Below the pieces are notes generated by a model that had not been told where the DNA came from, made no database searches, and was given only the letters and a program-made list of their open reading frames with translations. Below, one piece after another: positions 43,201 through 57,100 of a stretch of 64,000 bases of DNA (position 1 is the first letter of the stretch; each line of letters begins with the position of its first letter). Position numbers and translations under genes: made by a program. Origin of the DNA: Neodontobutis hainanensis (taxonomy: Eukaryota; Chordata; Actinopteri; Gobiiformes; Odontobutidae); assembly GCA_024349245.1 (NCBI GenBank), contig JALDNG010000446.1, positions 85,312 through 149,311 of the forward strand, in the 5' to 3' direction.

Positions 43201-44725
43201 AGATTCAATGATTATTTTTGAAAGCTTGAGGCAACCAATACTAAAATGCAGCAATCCTGACAAAATTAATTTAGCTGATGCATATATAACTTGATAGTAT
43301 TGTGAAAAGAATTATTAATTTACACGTTAAGCATAAATATCTTAGAGTGATGGAATAGAATTATTTTATGACATTTTACACAAAACTTATCAATATAAAA
43401 TTCGAATTGTTGTCGTTGAAAAAGAATAAGTCAAATCAATCTAAAAAATGTTTTCACTTAAATTGTGGTAATCTGAAAGTGTCATTGTGTGGCTATGATG
43501 AGTGCAGAAACAGAATCTTAACTCAAAAATATTTGAAACCAGATTTTTAGGATAATCTTTTAATGTAAAAAATTTTAATTTATAAATATAAGGAACAAAA
43601 AAAATCCAACGAAACATATTTAATAAATCAGCAGAGTAATTCTAGAGTTTCTTAACAATTTGATGTGAATTTTTGTTGTTTTTCTATTTTCAAAGGGTGT
43701 GCGAAGGTATATATTGACAGATCTTAAAACTAAAATTTGTTATTTTTTGATGTTTATGGAACTGAATAAATAATAAACATGTTTCTATTTCAATTTTTTC
43801 TTCTAATGTTATCAAAAATACATTTGCAGATTGATGATTGTTTTTTAATATTTTATTCTCCGTATGATAAACTTATGATAGTTGAATTTAATTGTAATGA
43901 TATCTGAATTTGACTCTAATTCTATTAGCATTAAATTGATTTGATTTTTATGATTTTCATAAAATTTGAATCTGAAATACGTATTATTTTCATGAAAATG
44001 AAAGAAAATATTTTTTTGAAACCAGATTCTAATTTATTTTTGAACTAAAATAATGATCAAATTCTGTTAATTTTTTAATTAAAGTTTACTTTAAACACTC
44101 AATTCCAAAGATTTCAAAATCTAGCTTGAAACTTACGGTTATAGTTGAAAATATCATGGTTTATTTAATTTAAAAGTTACTTAATTATTATGTTTATTTT
44201 AAATACAATTATTAAACTAAATTATCGAATAAACTGTTATTTTAGTTAAAGTGCTTTTCCTGTATTATTGTAATATTTTACAATTCATCACTTGTGAAAT
44301 GTTTTTGTGGATTTTATATCATATTGTATTCAAATTTAGAAAAGTAACATTTGATGATCTAACGCGATTTTTTAATAAATGATACTCAAATCAAATTTTG
44401 AACAAGAAACTCATACATCATTAAAGTTAGACAATTTATGTAATGAATTCATGTACTTCTTGAAGTCTTTTAAGACCCGTAGATACAGATTCTTAATTTT
44501 ATTCGTATTGGTATGGATCACAAAACAGAGATAAGAACGAAATTAACTAATATCTTTTAAGGATGAGGTAAAAAATATTTTTGCGAAGTTATTTTAATAC
44601 TTCAGTTGAATACAAAGATATTATCATGAATGAGATTCTCCTTCATATTTCATAGAATATAAATTTTAACAAATAAATAAAAATTAATTATACAAAAATA
44701 TCATTAAAAAATGAAATGATAAAAT
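37295..44725. other. Gene desert, AT-rich, one cysteine-bearing short ORF
   Basis: No gene is supported with confidence. The ORF at 43368-43550 (60 aa, ATG start) carries four cysteines spaced C-x4-C-x8-C-x4-C, reminiscent of a small zinc-binding module. It is at the length expected by chance and has no other support. A slightly GC-richer patch at 42590-42830 is discussed among the rejected items. Confidence 0.5.
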
Positions 44726-44731
44726 TTTATT
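44726..44731 (-). promoter_or_regulatory. Possible polyadenylation signal for the 44.8-kb exon
   Basis: AATAAA on the minus strand, 31 nt after the TAA at 44763-44765. The motif is common by chance here, so it is only supportive. Confidence 0.35.
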
Positions 44732-44762
44732 GTATTGAATCCTATGAACAAGACAATATTGT

Positions 44763-44867
44763 TTAAAAGAGCTCATTTGGAGTCGAATCAACTACTCTTC
44801 TATTGCTCACTAGGAATCCCTCTTCTCCTGACTTATCAATGACTCTTCCTCGTATTCTACCATATAT
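44763..44867 (-). CDS. Probable terminal exon or transposon remnant, basic C-terminal tail
   Basis: A GC-rich patch (near half G+C against about a quarter around it) is open for 34 codons on the minus strand and ends in TAA, followed by AATAAA. The peptide is charged and not low-complexity, with motifs GRVIDKSGEEGFLVSN and NRRVV...TPNELF. This recalls the C-terminal tails of Ty3/gypsy-type polyproteins, where a short strand is followed by NRR and a proline-rich end, but the resemblance is by eye and weak. The upstream acceptor may be the GTAG at 44856-44859, yet I could not place a preceding exon. It is either the last exon of an unresolved gene or a retroelement remnant. Confidence 0.35.
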   Translation of the reverse strand: MYGRIRGRVIDKSGEEGFLVSNRRVVDSTPNELF

Positions 44868-45944
44868 TTATATTATATGATAAAATAAATTATTCGGTAG
44901 TTATTTTTTGAATACAAAAAGAATTTGGGAGAATATTATTTGTTTAAAATCTAAATTTTAGAAAAAGTAAAATTTTGTTAACAAAAACAAATAATTAACA
45001 AATTATTAACGTAACAAGAAAAAACGTTTATTCAATGTGAAGAAAGAAATTTTTTTATATTTTTTGATTTTTTATAATGTTTAACTAAATTTATAAAAAT
45101 AATTTATTCATTACTAGTAAGGATGGATTTTTTTGTATTTACAGTGATATAATTTATACCACAAGTTAAACATTCATTGTTGTTTACTTCCTATTAAATT
45201 AAGATTTTTTTACTCTCCATAGAACGTGACCATTTATTTATTGGCTTTTACATGGTTCTGTTTATTCGAAGAGAATAATCACAGTACAATTAAAAATTAA
45301 GATGAAGTTTAACAAACTTACCAAGGCAAAAATTATGTATCTGTATAATAGTTAGGATATTTACGGCTTTCAAAATTACATTATATAACTCAATGAATTA
45401 ACTGCTTAATGTCCAGTAAGTATTGCACAAAACTCAAATAAAAAATAATTGATGAGATATTATAATAAAAGTGGAGTATTCTTAATTTTGTTGTTCAAAA
45501 TGAAAAATAAACATCGTCTAATTTTTCATAGCCTGTACTTACCTATGGAAATGCTTTTACTCTTCTTTCAGTTTTTTTATTTTTAAATTAGAATATATAT
45601 GACACCAAATCCGCTCCTTTATCTTAACCAAAAGTTAAATTGTACTTTTGTTTTGTTCATGTTTGTTCATTTGAACGTACGTGAGATACCATTGTCAAAT
45701 GATGCAAGCATAAAAAACGACTTAAAGTTATTTAAATATTTATTAAGTTCAAATTGAGTTTAAATTAGAATTATTTAGGTTTAAATCAAAAATAAAAGAG
45801 TTATCTGACTTGTTGATGATTTACGAAAATCCTAATAATTCTGTTATTTAGTAAGTATAATTATTTATCTTTTAATTATAATATTTAAACATATAAATAT
45901 ATGTAATGTTAAAAGAATCAGGTTTATATAAAAAGTTAACTGAT

Positions 45945-45960
45945 GAGTGTTACAACACTC
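45945..45960. repeat. Perfect 7-bp inverted repeat, 2-nt spacer
   Basis: GAGTGTT and AACACTC are separated by AC. A second, weaker inverted repeat (CCTTTA/TAAAGG) follows about 50 nt downstream. No gene is adjacent; role unknown. Confidence 0.5.
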
Positions 45961-48900
45961 TGCGCATATCCCTAAGTTATAAATATTTTTAGGTTTACAT
46001 TCCCTTTATCATGTAAAGGATTAATTATTTAATTTGTGAAAGTTATAATATCTTTAAAATTGTTTAAAAGTTAACAGAATTTAACTTTTATTCAATACAT
46101 ACAAATCAATTTGATCTAAAATGATGAGATTTTATTTCAACAAAAAAATAAATGCATTAGCTTAGAATTTATTAAATTTTGCTTTGACGCGTTTAAGATG
46201 ATAAAATGTCTTTAAACTATATTATATCGGAGAAAAGCAGAAGATTAAAATGATTTCATAGATAATTAAAATTAACAAGTATGAGATTTTCGTAAGCGTG
46301 ACTTAATGATGGTTCAACATAACTGACAATTAACTATATCTTCAATAAAGTCGACTGGAAATTACGATTTAAATTAGATATCAAATCCTGAACAATGAAA
46401 TAAGATAACTTATATTTGAAAACTATGAAAATTGTATTCTATTATAACAAGTTAATTTATTTAACTTTTAGATCTAACAAAAATTACAATAGAGTCAATC
46501 GATTGTAAAAATAACCAAAAAATAATAAAATATGATATTGTCAATTATACTACAAGAAAATGAAGAAAAAAATACACGTATATTTTAGGATAATATAGAT
46601 ATTTGGTTTTTAATGAGATTTTCGAGATCACATTCAACTAAATTTAAAAGAATAATTTGAGTTTAATTCTTTGTAATAGTTAAAGCTTTGAAATTTTACT
46701 ACTAAAAATCCAATGACTTACAAGTGCAAAATTAACTTATAAAAATTAAAAAACCCATATTTCAAACATAACTAGTGATTTATTTTGATTTTTATGTATA
46801 AGTTTACTTACTAATTATAAACAAACCGAATAAAAAATTTCAAGATTTTAGAATCAGAATTACGGACATAACAGGAACGTCAAAACGCAATTACGGGAAT
46901 GTATATATTTTTGGTATGTAATTTATTATGGAACGAGGATCAGACAAAGATTTATCGTTTGCAAACAACAAATAAATTAGCTATAACATTCATTGCCTTT
47001 GTTATACAGTTAAATTTTTACAGTTAACATTTTATCACTGTAAAGGTATTTTTTCAATTATTACAATATTTTTACACAGTGATAAATAAAATTCTTGGCA
47101 ATTGAAAGTTTACTTTATAAAACAATAATCTTCAGTTAATGGAATGAAAAAATTGAAAACGATGATTGAAATTTTTTATAAATTTTATCATACGTTGTGA
47201 AAGTGGATGAAAACAGAAGAAATAACTACGATAAAAATGTTCATAGTTTTAATTACCACCTATCATTTGTGTGGGTAGAACTTAATTTAAGTGATACGAG
47301 TGAGCAAAGAAAACGTCCTTAATTTTCTAGGCCACTCATATGGATATGTGGGGATTAATCAAAAAATAAAACAAGACATGGTATTTTAGAATTATAGCAA
47401 CTGAAAGAATATCCACATTTAATCGATACATCAACGCTTGTTAACATTTCCTCAAATCTTTGTAAATATATCGGGATCAGAGAATAAAAATTTTATATCG
47501 AGGGAAAAGATATTTAGATTTTAAAATTTATGAATTCATCGTTATAATATTTGGATGAATCAAGAAGATTGAAAATATTCTGAATTACTTCCGAGTTGCA
47601 TACGGTGTGTTTGAAAATTTTAAAATGCCTTCGTAAAAAATTGAATGATGCTCAAGATGTACTTTAACTTAGAAAAAGAGATCTTAACACTTTTAAGTTT
47701 AAATTATGTCTTATAGCTATAAACCAACAATTATATGAATTATATTTAGTTTATCTTTTATAATTTTTGTGGTCTACATTGTTACTTCATTGCCTTAGAG
47801 TTGAGTGAGCATCTAGGAGCCATATCTAAAAAGTCTAGTTGCGACCAATAGGAACTCATAAAAATTTGAATTTTTTTGACAAATTAAAAGTATTTCCTGA
47901 CTCCTTTCGAAAAACAGTAAAAAATTGAGGCTACAACAAACCTATCTCACTTTTAAACTCGAAAATTACAAACACTTTTTTGTAATAATGTTAATCCACT
48001 TATGAAATTATTCTTTCATTATTTTCATCGTGAACAATATATGATAATTTGACAAAAAAATTTAAGAAAATGTTTTTAGGAAAACAAAGATATTATATAG
48101 AATCATATTATGTGATATCATATGCTAATAATATTTACAATGAAAAGTTGAATAAATTCAAGTGATTAATATTTTTAGACCCAATATTAAAATTCTAAGA
48201 TATTAGAGTGGCTTTTAAAATTTTATGTGTTCATAGAAATTTAATATATCATTCAGAAACTTATCATTTATTGATCTTGACTCATAATTAAAAAATTATC
48301 AAACAAATATTCTAAATATATGGTTTACTAGATAGTAAAAAAAGATATAAAAATATCTTAGACAAAAAGAATGGAGTCTAATAAGTCTTCTCATGCTAAT
48401 TTATGAATGTGATAAAAATTGAAATACAGTTGACAAAATTTTTGCCAAAGTAGATGATCAAATAATTTTTCTCACATATATTTAACCTAAACTATTGTCA
48501 TATACCAATAGGGTCGATGAGCTAATGGCTCCCATTGAATTTTCTAAAGATAATAACTGAATCATCGATAGGAGCACATATAATGAGTATATATATTATT
48601 ATGATTGAACGTGTAAGGTGTAAATATTTAGCAAATGATAAATATTTTTAAATTGATTAAATATGATGACAAGTTAATCAAAGCAGTGAGCATATTAAAG
48701 GTTTTTTCAAAATGTAAGCTACCGTCCTTATTGTGTGCGGTTTTAAACTTCGACAATTTATCTCTGTATCAGACAATAATCAAATCGAATAAATACATTT
48801 ATTCGTATATAACTGATTCTAAAATTCATATTATTAAACTAAATGCAATCAAAATAGTAAAATACTATCAGGTTATTCACAACTGAATAAAATATAGAAT

Positions 48901-51900
48901 TAACATTTTTTTATTTTAATTATTATTCATATAAATTATCTCTGAATTATTTGAAGTTAGCTTTTTGACTAGGTTATTCGTTAGGCAGACCGCTGATCTA
49001 ATAATTAGAAGCATATTTTTAAAAATTCGATTTGATAAATCCATTCATACTAGTTGAAAACCATTATGTCTTAATGTGGGATTGATAACAACATATGCTA
49101 ATCTCTATCGTTAGACAGCATTACTTGTTCAAAATCAATTTTGATTTAACATTTAAAAAGCCAGACTATTTGAAAACGGGATCCAAGTCCAAGATTTTTC
49201 TAACATCAAATTAAACATAAGCAAATTAAAGTATCAACACAACTCCAGATTTACTCCTTGTCGTAATATCAAATGAAAAAAAATTATTTTTGATAACTTA
49301 TCTCAAATCACACCTTAACTTGATACATTTATGATATAATTTTCTTATTCACCAATTAATGGTTATAATCAGACTAAATATATTATTTAAATCCAGCTGA
49401 ATTATGAGAAATATATTTAATAAGGAGTTAAAAATTCACTAACAGATAAAGCAAAACAATACGATCGAGATGCATTTAGGTTATTATGACAAAAATTCAG
49501 TGTTAATATATGGGTATGTCACTCCTTTGATCCAGATTACAAAAGAGAAACGACATGGGAGAAAAATTAAGCTTATTCACTGTGCCTACCACATTGAAAA
49601 CTTATTGTACAATATTTTTCTGTTATTTCCTACATGTGTTAATTAATTTGCATGTTTGTTGTGCCAGAGTAAATCTTATCAATTTTCCAATCAGAATACT
49701 TCTAAATCTCGACCTTAAATGATATATTTAAGATCCGTAAAAATTAAACAGATCTCAATTAAAATTTAGAACGAAACTCAATCTTTTTTTGATTAAAATA
49801 ACACTTAAAATTAAGAAGAATTTTTTGTATTAGTTAATTTAAGATTAACACTTTAAACATATCTTCATTAAATAGTATACAACTCTTTACTTATAGAGTC
49901 AAATGAATTTGAGAAAGATCTACATGGTCAAGATCCGCTTTATATATATTTAAACCAGAACGAAAAAGTGCAAGTGTATTCAATTTAACTGCTCCTAAAT
50001 TGATTTCCTTTATTTATGCATGGATAAAAATGTGATAATTCATATGATTTTCCATTTTCAAATGTTACAATCACAATTAATTTTTCAAATAAAGCATGTA
50101 CACTGATTACGTATTGAACATCATTTCATATTTTAATGATATCGCTTAAGATCCAAGGTTTTCATTAATGGCGACGTTGCACAATGAAATTCATATTCAC
50201 TATCTCTAATTCGTAAAATATAGTACATCAATATTTTGGCAAATTTAAAAACTATTCATGTAATGTTAAATTTAAAAATACCGAAATGTTCTTTTGTCAA
50301 ATGATAACTCATATTACTAACCGGTATGGATAGACTCATTTTTTTCAAGGAATATATAACCTGATCGATCAAAATAATCGTAATTTATTAGAAATTGTTC
50401 AAAAAATATAGATGACAAATTTAGACATCTGCCATATTTATAAGGGATGTTACAGTTATTTATTTTAAGTGTGTAAGTAGATTGTCCACAAAATCCACTT
50501 TTAGACAGTTCATAAGATCAAATATTAAAATTTAGATAATGAATAAGCTTGCATCCATTTATCCCATAGATTTATTTTGATTCTTTCTATAACATACGAA
50601 TATAGTTATACTCTGTACAAATTTTTTCAGGTAAAACCGAGAATATCCATCAGATTTGAATAATCTGGCTCAGTCAGTTGTCTCTTAAGTCATTTGGATA
50701 TAAAGAAATTCACTCATTTATTTTCATGATATTTGGTTCTTAAAAATTAAAATTTATTCATATTTAAACAACCAATAGATTCTATGTATGTTGAGAGTGA
50801 TCATTAAATTATTTCAGATATATAACATAACAATAAACCCTTTAAATAGGTTAGAAAGCATTTTTATGTTTCTAGCTGCTTCGAGGGCTGATGAATACAT
50901 GTTATATGTACAGATTTTATAACAATTTCATAATTTACTGCAACTTTATGAATTCTGAAAATTTTTAAGTTGTACCTGTTCTCGTATCTTAATATCATAC
51001 TGGATATCTTGTATCACTCACGAATTTATTGGTACGGTAGTTCAAAAGATAAAATATTTGTGCTCTTTTGAACGACTATAATTGAACGTGTAAAGATGAC
51101 AACCGAAATTATTTTGCTTAATCGTTATAAGCCGTGATCACAACCTTTATCTTCGAAGTCCCAATACAGATTTAAATCCTTGTTAATAACCATTGATTGA
51201 AGATTAGATCCACCATTATTGGCAGACAATATCAGGAATTTTATCAAATTATCTGCTACTTGGATTAGCTTAATTTAAGGTTACATAAAACAGTATTTAA
51301 ATTTTTACCTACAAAATGATGGAACTATTCCAGGATATTTATCAGGTATTATGTTACTTTAATCTGTGTACCATAAAGACGTGTTAATCCTGAACATTGT
51401 GAGGAAATATAAACAGACTTATTGAAAAATACGAGTTTAGTTAATCTTGTAATTTTTAAAAATATAAAATTAAGGTTGAATATGTTATGCATATTTAGGA
51501 AGTCACAATTCTTATTTTACACTTTTAAACATAATATGGAATAAGATGGATGTAAAAATACAAGTATATCATTAAATTCTGAAGTATAATGAATTTTTAA
51601 ATGTGTTTATAACTATTTACCTCGAAAAGTCAATTTTATTAACATGCTTAATACTCGTTAATGAGATCTTTATCAATTTTTCAAGATAATTTTATCAAAT
51701 CATGGCTGAATTTAAATCAGCTCTTTATTTTGACAAATTAGGTTGTACAAAATTTATGTTTGTCGTTTTTCAATATTCTATCCAGATAATATGAAACTTT
51801 AACTTTAAACCAAATTCGATATGCTTATAATCATAAATATAGTCGAACAAATACGCTTATATCAAACTAGGAAAAAAATTTTGAACAAAAATATTGATAT

Positions 51901-54081
51901 AATTTATAATAATCAATGTATAAATAAAAATTTTATACCACTACGACAACAAAATTCTTGGAAGGTTGTTGGATATCATGTAGACTTTAAATATATAATG
52001 AGAAATACACATACCATAGTTAAAATCATTCACGTAAACAGTTTCTAGCTTTATCCATTCTACGGCTGCATCTAAATCTTTAGTTTTGAAAAATATAAAT
52101 TTGTACAGATAAAAGAATTAGGAAAATTTCAATTGATATTTAAAATTATTTCAAAAATAAATTATTTTGTAGATTATCACAGTGGTAAAAATTCTGACGA
52201 GTTTTGAAAAATCACAGACATCATCAAGATTTTTACAGACACATAGCGTATTAACATACACATATCTTTTGTTAAATATACAGTCTTATTACCAATGCTA
52301 CTCCTATCTTCAAATGAAAATAAAAACATTAAAAATAAAGTGGTGGATATAAATATAAATCATACGCATTAGAAAACTAATAAATTTGTTTTGAAAAGAT
52401 TAACTTTAAAAAAATTCAAACGATAAATATGGACAAGTTAAAGTTGCATAAAGGGCCTATTTCTGATTTTTAAAGTAAAAATTATCAAAATTACCATAAA
52501 GAACAGATAGGAACTTTTTGGGAGCTAAGTTATCTTACTTGTTTTTCAATGATTAAAATTATGTTGAAGGTTAGGCTGGAGTGGTCGACACTACGAGGCT
52601 GTAAAATAAACTCAAGGAACTATCAAAACAGTTCTAACCCGTATTTCTTAAAATATGTTGCCTACTATGCACAAAAAATGAAAGCAATAAAAATATTTTC
52701 ATATGATATTATTACATTTTAAAATATAAGTGTTGTTAAAACTGTCAGACTATAGACTTGTGAGGGAAATAGTAAAACTTACATGGTATGTTTTATGAGC
52801 ATAATTACTTCTGGTTGCTTAAAATATATCGTAGATTCGATGGGAAAACTAAAAGAAATAATGACAAAAGTTTATTTTAGTATAATTACCTGTAGAAGAA
52901 ATGCAATTTATAATAAATAGAAAAAATAAAACTAAAATTCCTGAAATTGTGAATTGATTTGATTATATACATTTTATCATTGTATGTTTCAGTAAATACG
53001 AATTAGAATATTTGGGAAAATTTTCAAATTTCATTTAGAAACAGTCACATTTATAAGGAAGAAATTTACGAGATTATAAATATTCAAACCACCAAAACGA
53101 TATAACGACATTCAGCGTTAAAAGTTACGTAATGTATAGTTTGATCAAAATCGTCATATTGATTTTATTACCCTTGTATTAAACGAATGTAGGTACCAAC
53201 TGATACCCATAAGATGTAATCAGGTAAACTCAAACGCTAAATTTCTTTTGCAGGATAAAGTATACTGTCAAATTCCAAAAACGAGCCCATAGAGCTAAAA
53301 ATAATATACCTACTCATTACTTCAAGATTAAGCAACAAAAAAATTTATTTAGATGTTTCTATCTTGTCTATGAACGCATGAATTATATAAGAAAAAACCT
53401 TTAATAAATAAAACAATTTAACCTTTTCCGGAGAGCAGAGTAGAGCAAATGTGTGTTACTTTTAAATTTTACAGACTGTTTACTTAAAAGACGCAGAATT
53501 CAAAATATTATAACGAAATAACATGAGTTTACTAGATTAGAACAAAGGTTTGAAAAAATAAATTCTTATCCTGTGAAATTTTGGAATAAAATTTAGATGG
53601 AGAATTCATCGCAAAAGAACTGAATCCTCTAATTACAAATGAGAACCCTTTCAATATATTATTAAGATATCAGATAAACCGTAACAGTTTCATGATTTTT
53701 GACCATAAACGTTCTTTTCAAATACAGCTACATAGATTTTTAATCGTTTTAAAAATATATAAGATTCAGAATTTGTATTCAGTTAAATTCACGCTCGTAA
53801 TTAGAACTTTCTGAGTTGAAAGTAAGCACGTAAAATTGCTGGGAATCAATTGATACATAATAACCTAATTCACCATAAAAATTATTACAAAGCTCATTTT
53901 TTGAGTAATGCGACATAAACGCTGAAATTTCATTATATTTTGTGCAAAAGTGTATTTTGATGAATATCTTAATCTTAAAATGTCCAAAGATTTGTATTGA
54001 TGTTACCAAAAAATGCTTATTTCAACTTATGTATGTTACAATAATTAAATGATCAGATTACATCTCATAAATTAATTTTCA

Positions 54082-54113
54082 ACGAATGAGTTATCTAACG
54101 ATAACTCATTCGT
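54082..54113. repeat. Perfect 13-bp hairpin with 6-nt loop
   Basis: The arms 54082-54094 (ACGAATGAGTTAT) and 54101-54113 are exact reverse complements around the loop CTAACG. It is the longest perfect short-loop palindrome I noticed in the window. It lies 73 nt upstream of the minus-strand ORF 53779-54009, which may be coincidence. It could be a folded RNA element, the end of a small foldback transposon, or chance. Confidence 0.7.
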
Positions 54114-57100
54114 GGAATATTCTTACAGTTCATTTACCAAAAACAAAGAATACTAATTTCTACAAAGATTGGGAGGGTTTTATTAACGTCTTATAATGAT
54201 TTCATTTTGATTAAGAGATTAAAAATAATTTTTTCACTCTAACAGAAATATAAAAGATAAAATACCAAATACACAATAAAAAATATTTTAAAAATTCTAT
54301 TTATAACAAATTGAGCGAAGATATTCACATTTTATAACAATTAGATGTTTTCATTCATACTTAAATATGCTTTATTCATTTAAAAATCAAGAATATATTT
54401 TTTAAAGTTATCAAACAACGAACGTATTGAAGTTGATTTTAAAAATATCTAGTTTATCGATCTAAATCAAAGCCATTATTACCTAGAATCGTCAATGCCC
54501 TCCCACGTAAATTTTTTAGTTCATTAATATTTCTCATAAACTTTCAAATCCCTAATATATATAGAATTAAATTTAAATAATTTATACATTTATATGATAA
54601 CTTTATAATACGATATTTTAAACCTAAAATTATATCTAATTGATTAAAAATTAACTTATGTGTGACTAAGATGACATTCAAAGTTTTCATCACCGTTTAT
54701 ATATATTTCAATGAATTAAATTTATATGTACGCTTGCGTAATTACGTATTTAGTTCTAATACTGATAGAATTTGGATGTATCATATAAAATTTAATCGTA
54801 TAGATGGTGAGCGGTCTAAAAGTAATTTTTCATCGCGATTAGTGAAAACTGGTCAGCTAAAAGTTTAATATCAGAATATAGTTTACCATATTTACTGAAA
54901 TCTTTAATTATTTTAGACTAATGTTTATATTAGTGTAGATTATATTTTTTTAATTATCATGATCAAATTATGTTTTTCTATATGTAACGAATGAGTTTAT
55001 CACAGTATGCTTTTTTATAATTCCACAAGTTAGAAAATACGTGATATAAACTATATTATGAATTTTTTGAATTTTACACATTAAAATATCGAAATCATGT
55101 TTTTTGAAAAATTATGACTTTGATATTTTTCAAATTAAGCCAATTACTTTAAGCTTACATCCACTTTAGTTTTTAAAAGATACATAATAAAAGAATGAAT
55201 AACAATGAACATTCACTCATAAAAGCGAGCCACATATCCCTTAGATTTTTCTTAAAAAATTATGCAATAATGTTCATCAATTTTACACAGTTTCTCGTGA
55301 AAATAAATATTATTTAATTTTTGAATAACAAGTATGAATTTGAAAGCATATATCCTTGGAATATGTCTTAATAATTACAAGAATTTGATGAAAGTTTAAA
55401 TGAATAAATTTCATTTTATCCCTCAACATTAAATAGAAAGAAACACACACACAAAATATTAAATTTAATATGTTTGAATAAAATTTATTTTTGTTTAAAG
55501 ATAAGACGAAAGATGTACCATTCCAGAAATAATTTAAACTAAACGTGAATATCTTTTGATTTATTTTTTTGATGAAAATAATATTATGAAATTATTTTGT
55601 ATTTTTATTTAATTAGTTTTTTCATATATTATTAGCTTTACCTTAGAATTTGAATTTTTAACAATAAGATACCAAAAAAATAGGGTGACAAGATTATAAA
55701 AAAAATTGAAGATTATGTCAATTTTTGATTACATACTTTGAAAAATTTCATTAATACTGCCATTTATTATTTAAAACTCTTTTTAATGAAATATTTGAAA
55801 AATATTTTATTTGATATTTTAAGAGTTTTAAAAATAGATTAAACTAACCTATTTAATAAATTTTAATATCTCATAAAACAAAAGTATAAAATTTAAATTG
55901 TTTTAAGGAATTTTAAAATTCTCTTTAAATGGGTGAAAGAGTAAACTTATTTGTTTTAATTTCTGTTTTCACACTCGAAAGAAAAGAAAATTTAACAGAT
56001 TAATGAAATTAAGTTTAAAAGGTTATATATATTTACAAAAGGGAAAAATCCACCACATGAGGAACCTTATTTTGACTATATAGCATACTATACAACACTT
56101 TATCTTTGTTTTCTTAATTTTTTTTTGCTTTATTTTATGCTTTTTATTTTGCATTTAGATATTAAATAGGTAATTCAATTCTTTGTGACCGTTAAAACTC
56201 ATTTTTGGTTTTTCGCAATGTATAATCAAATGAAAGTAAAATTTATTTTATATATCAAGCTGAAATGACATTATAACTCATTAACATTAAATAATAGCTA
56301 ATATAGTTGAAATATTTGTTTCTACATTTTATTAATTAGGATTTGAACAAATTATAGTTTTAAATGGTTTAACACCATTCACTACGGTAAAGCAAAAGAT
56401 TTTTTTAAACACTCGTATAGGTATGTTTAAAATAAACTGTCTGATAAAAATATGAGGATATTAATATAACTTTAGAGTCATAGAATAAAACTATAGAAAA
56501 TGACAGTTATAGATTATGAGGTAAAGTACAAACTACATTTTAACATTATTTGAATAATCTCATATTTTTTAAGTTAAAATTAGAAAAGCCATTAATTTAA
56601 AATCTTCTTCCTCAAATTTTAAAAACATGAATTAATGTTAGTTTTCTAAAAATCAATTATATTATAAAGTTTTTGAATTTCATGTTTATAAATTTTTAAG
56701 GGCGTCACGAAGTTTCGCATACAAGACTATAAGCTAAATAAAAGTCGATATATGAAATTTTTATGTCGCATATTTGAAATTTATCATCCACAAATATTTA
56801 AAAATAACCATATTTTTTGTTTCATATGATTTTAAATTTAATTTAGAAACAGAAAAACTCGTATCACTCTTTATGGTTCGTGAAAATCAACAATAAAGTT
56901 TATCAACAAAATAAAAATATTACATCTCATAGCACATGTTGAATACAACATAAACCGCATTGATTAAATTTTAAATTTAATACAGGATATTATTTTGTCC
57001 TTTATCGATGTGGGTATCCAACATTAAGTATATGTTTGACGTCTCTCGAATAACATTATGATAAACTTTGATTATTTCTAACTGTCTTACTTTCATATTT

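Noticed and set aside
48635..48886. 83-aa ORF
   Set aside because: Several ORFs of this length are expected by chance at this base composition; no splice-consistent neighbours or recognisable motif.
53779..54009. 76-aa minus-strand ORF downstream of the 13-bp hairpin
   Set aside because: Length within chance expectation; no homology or second exon seen.
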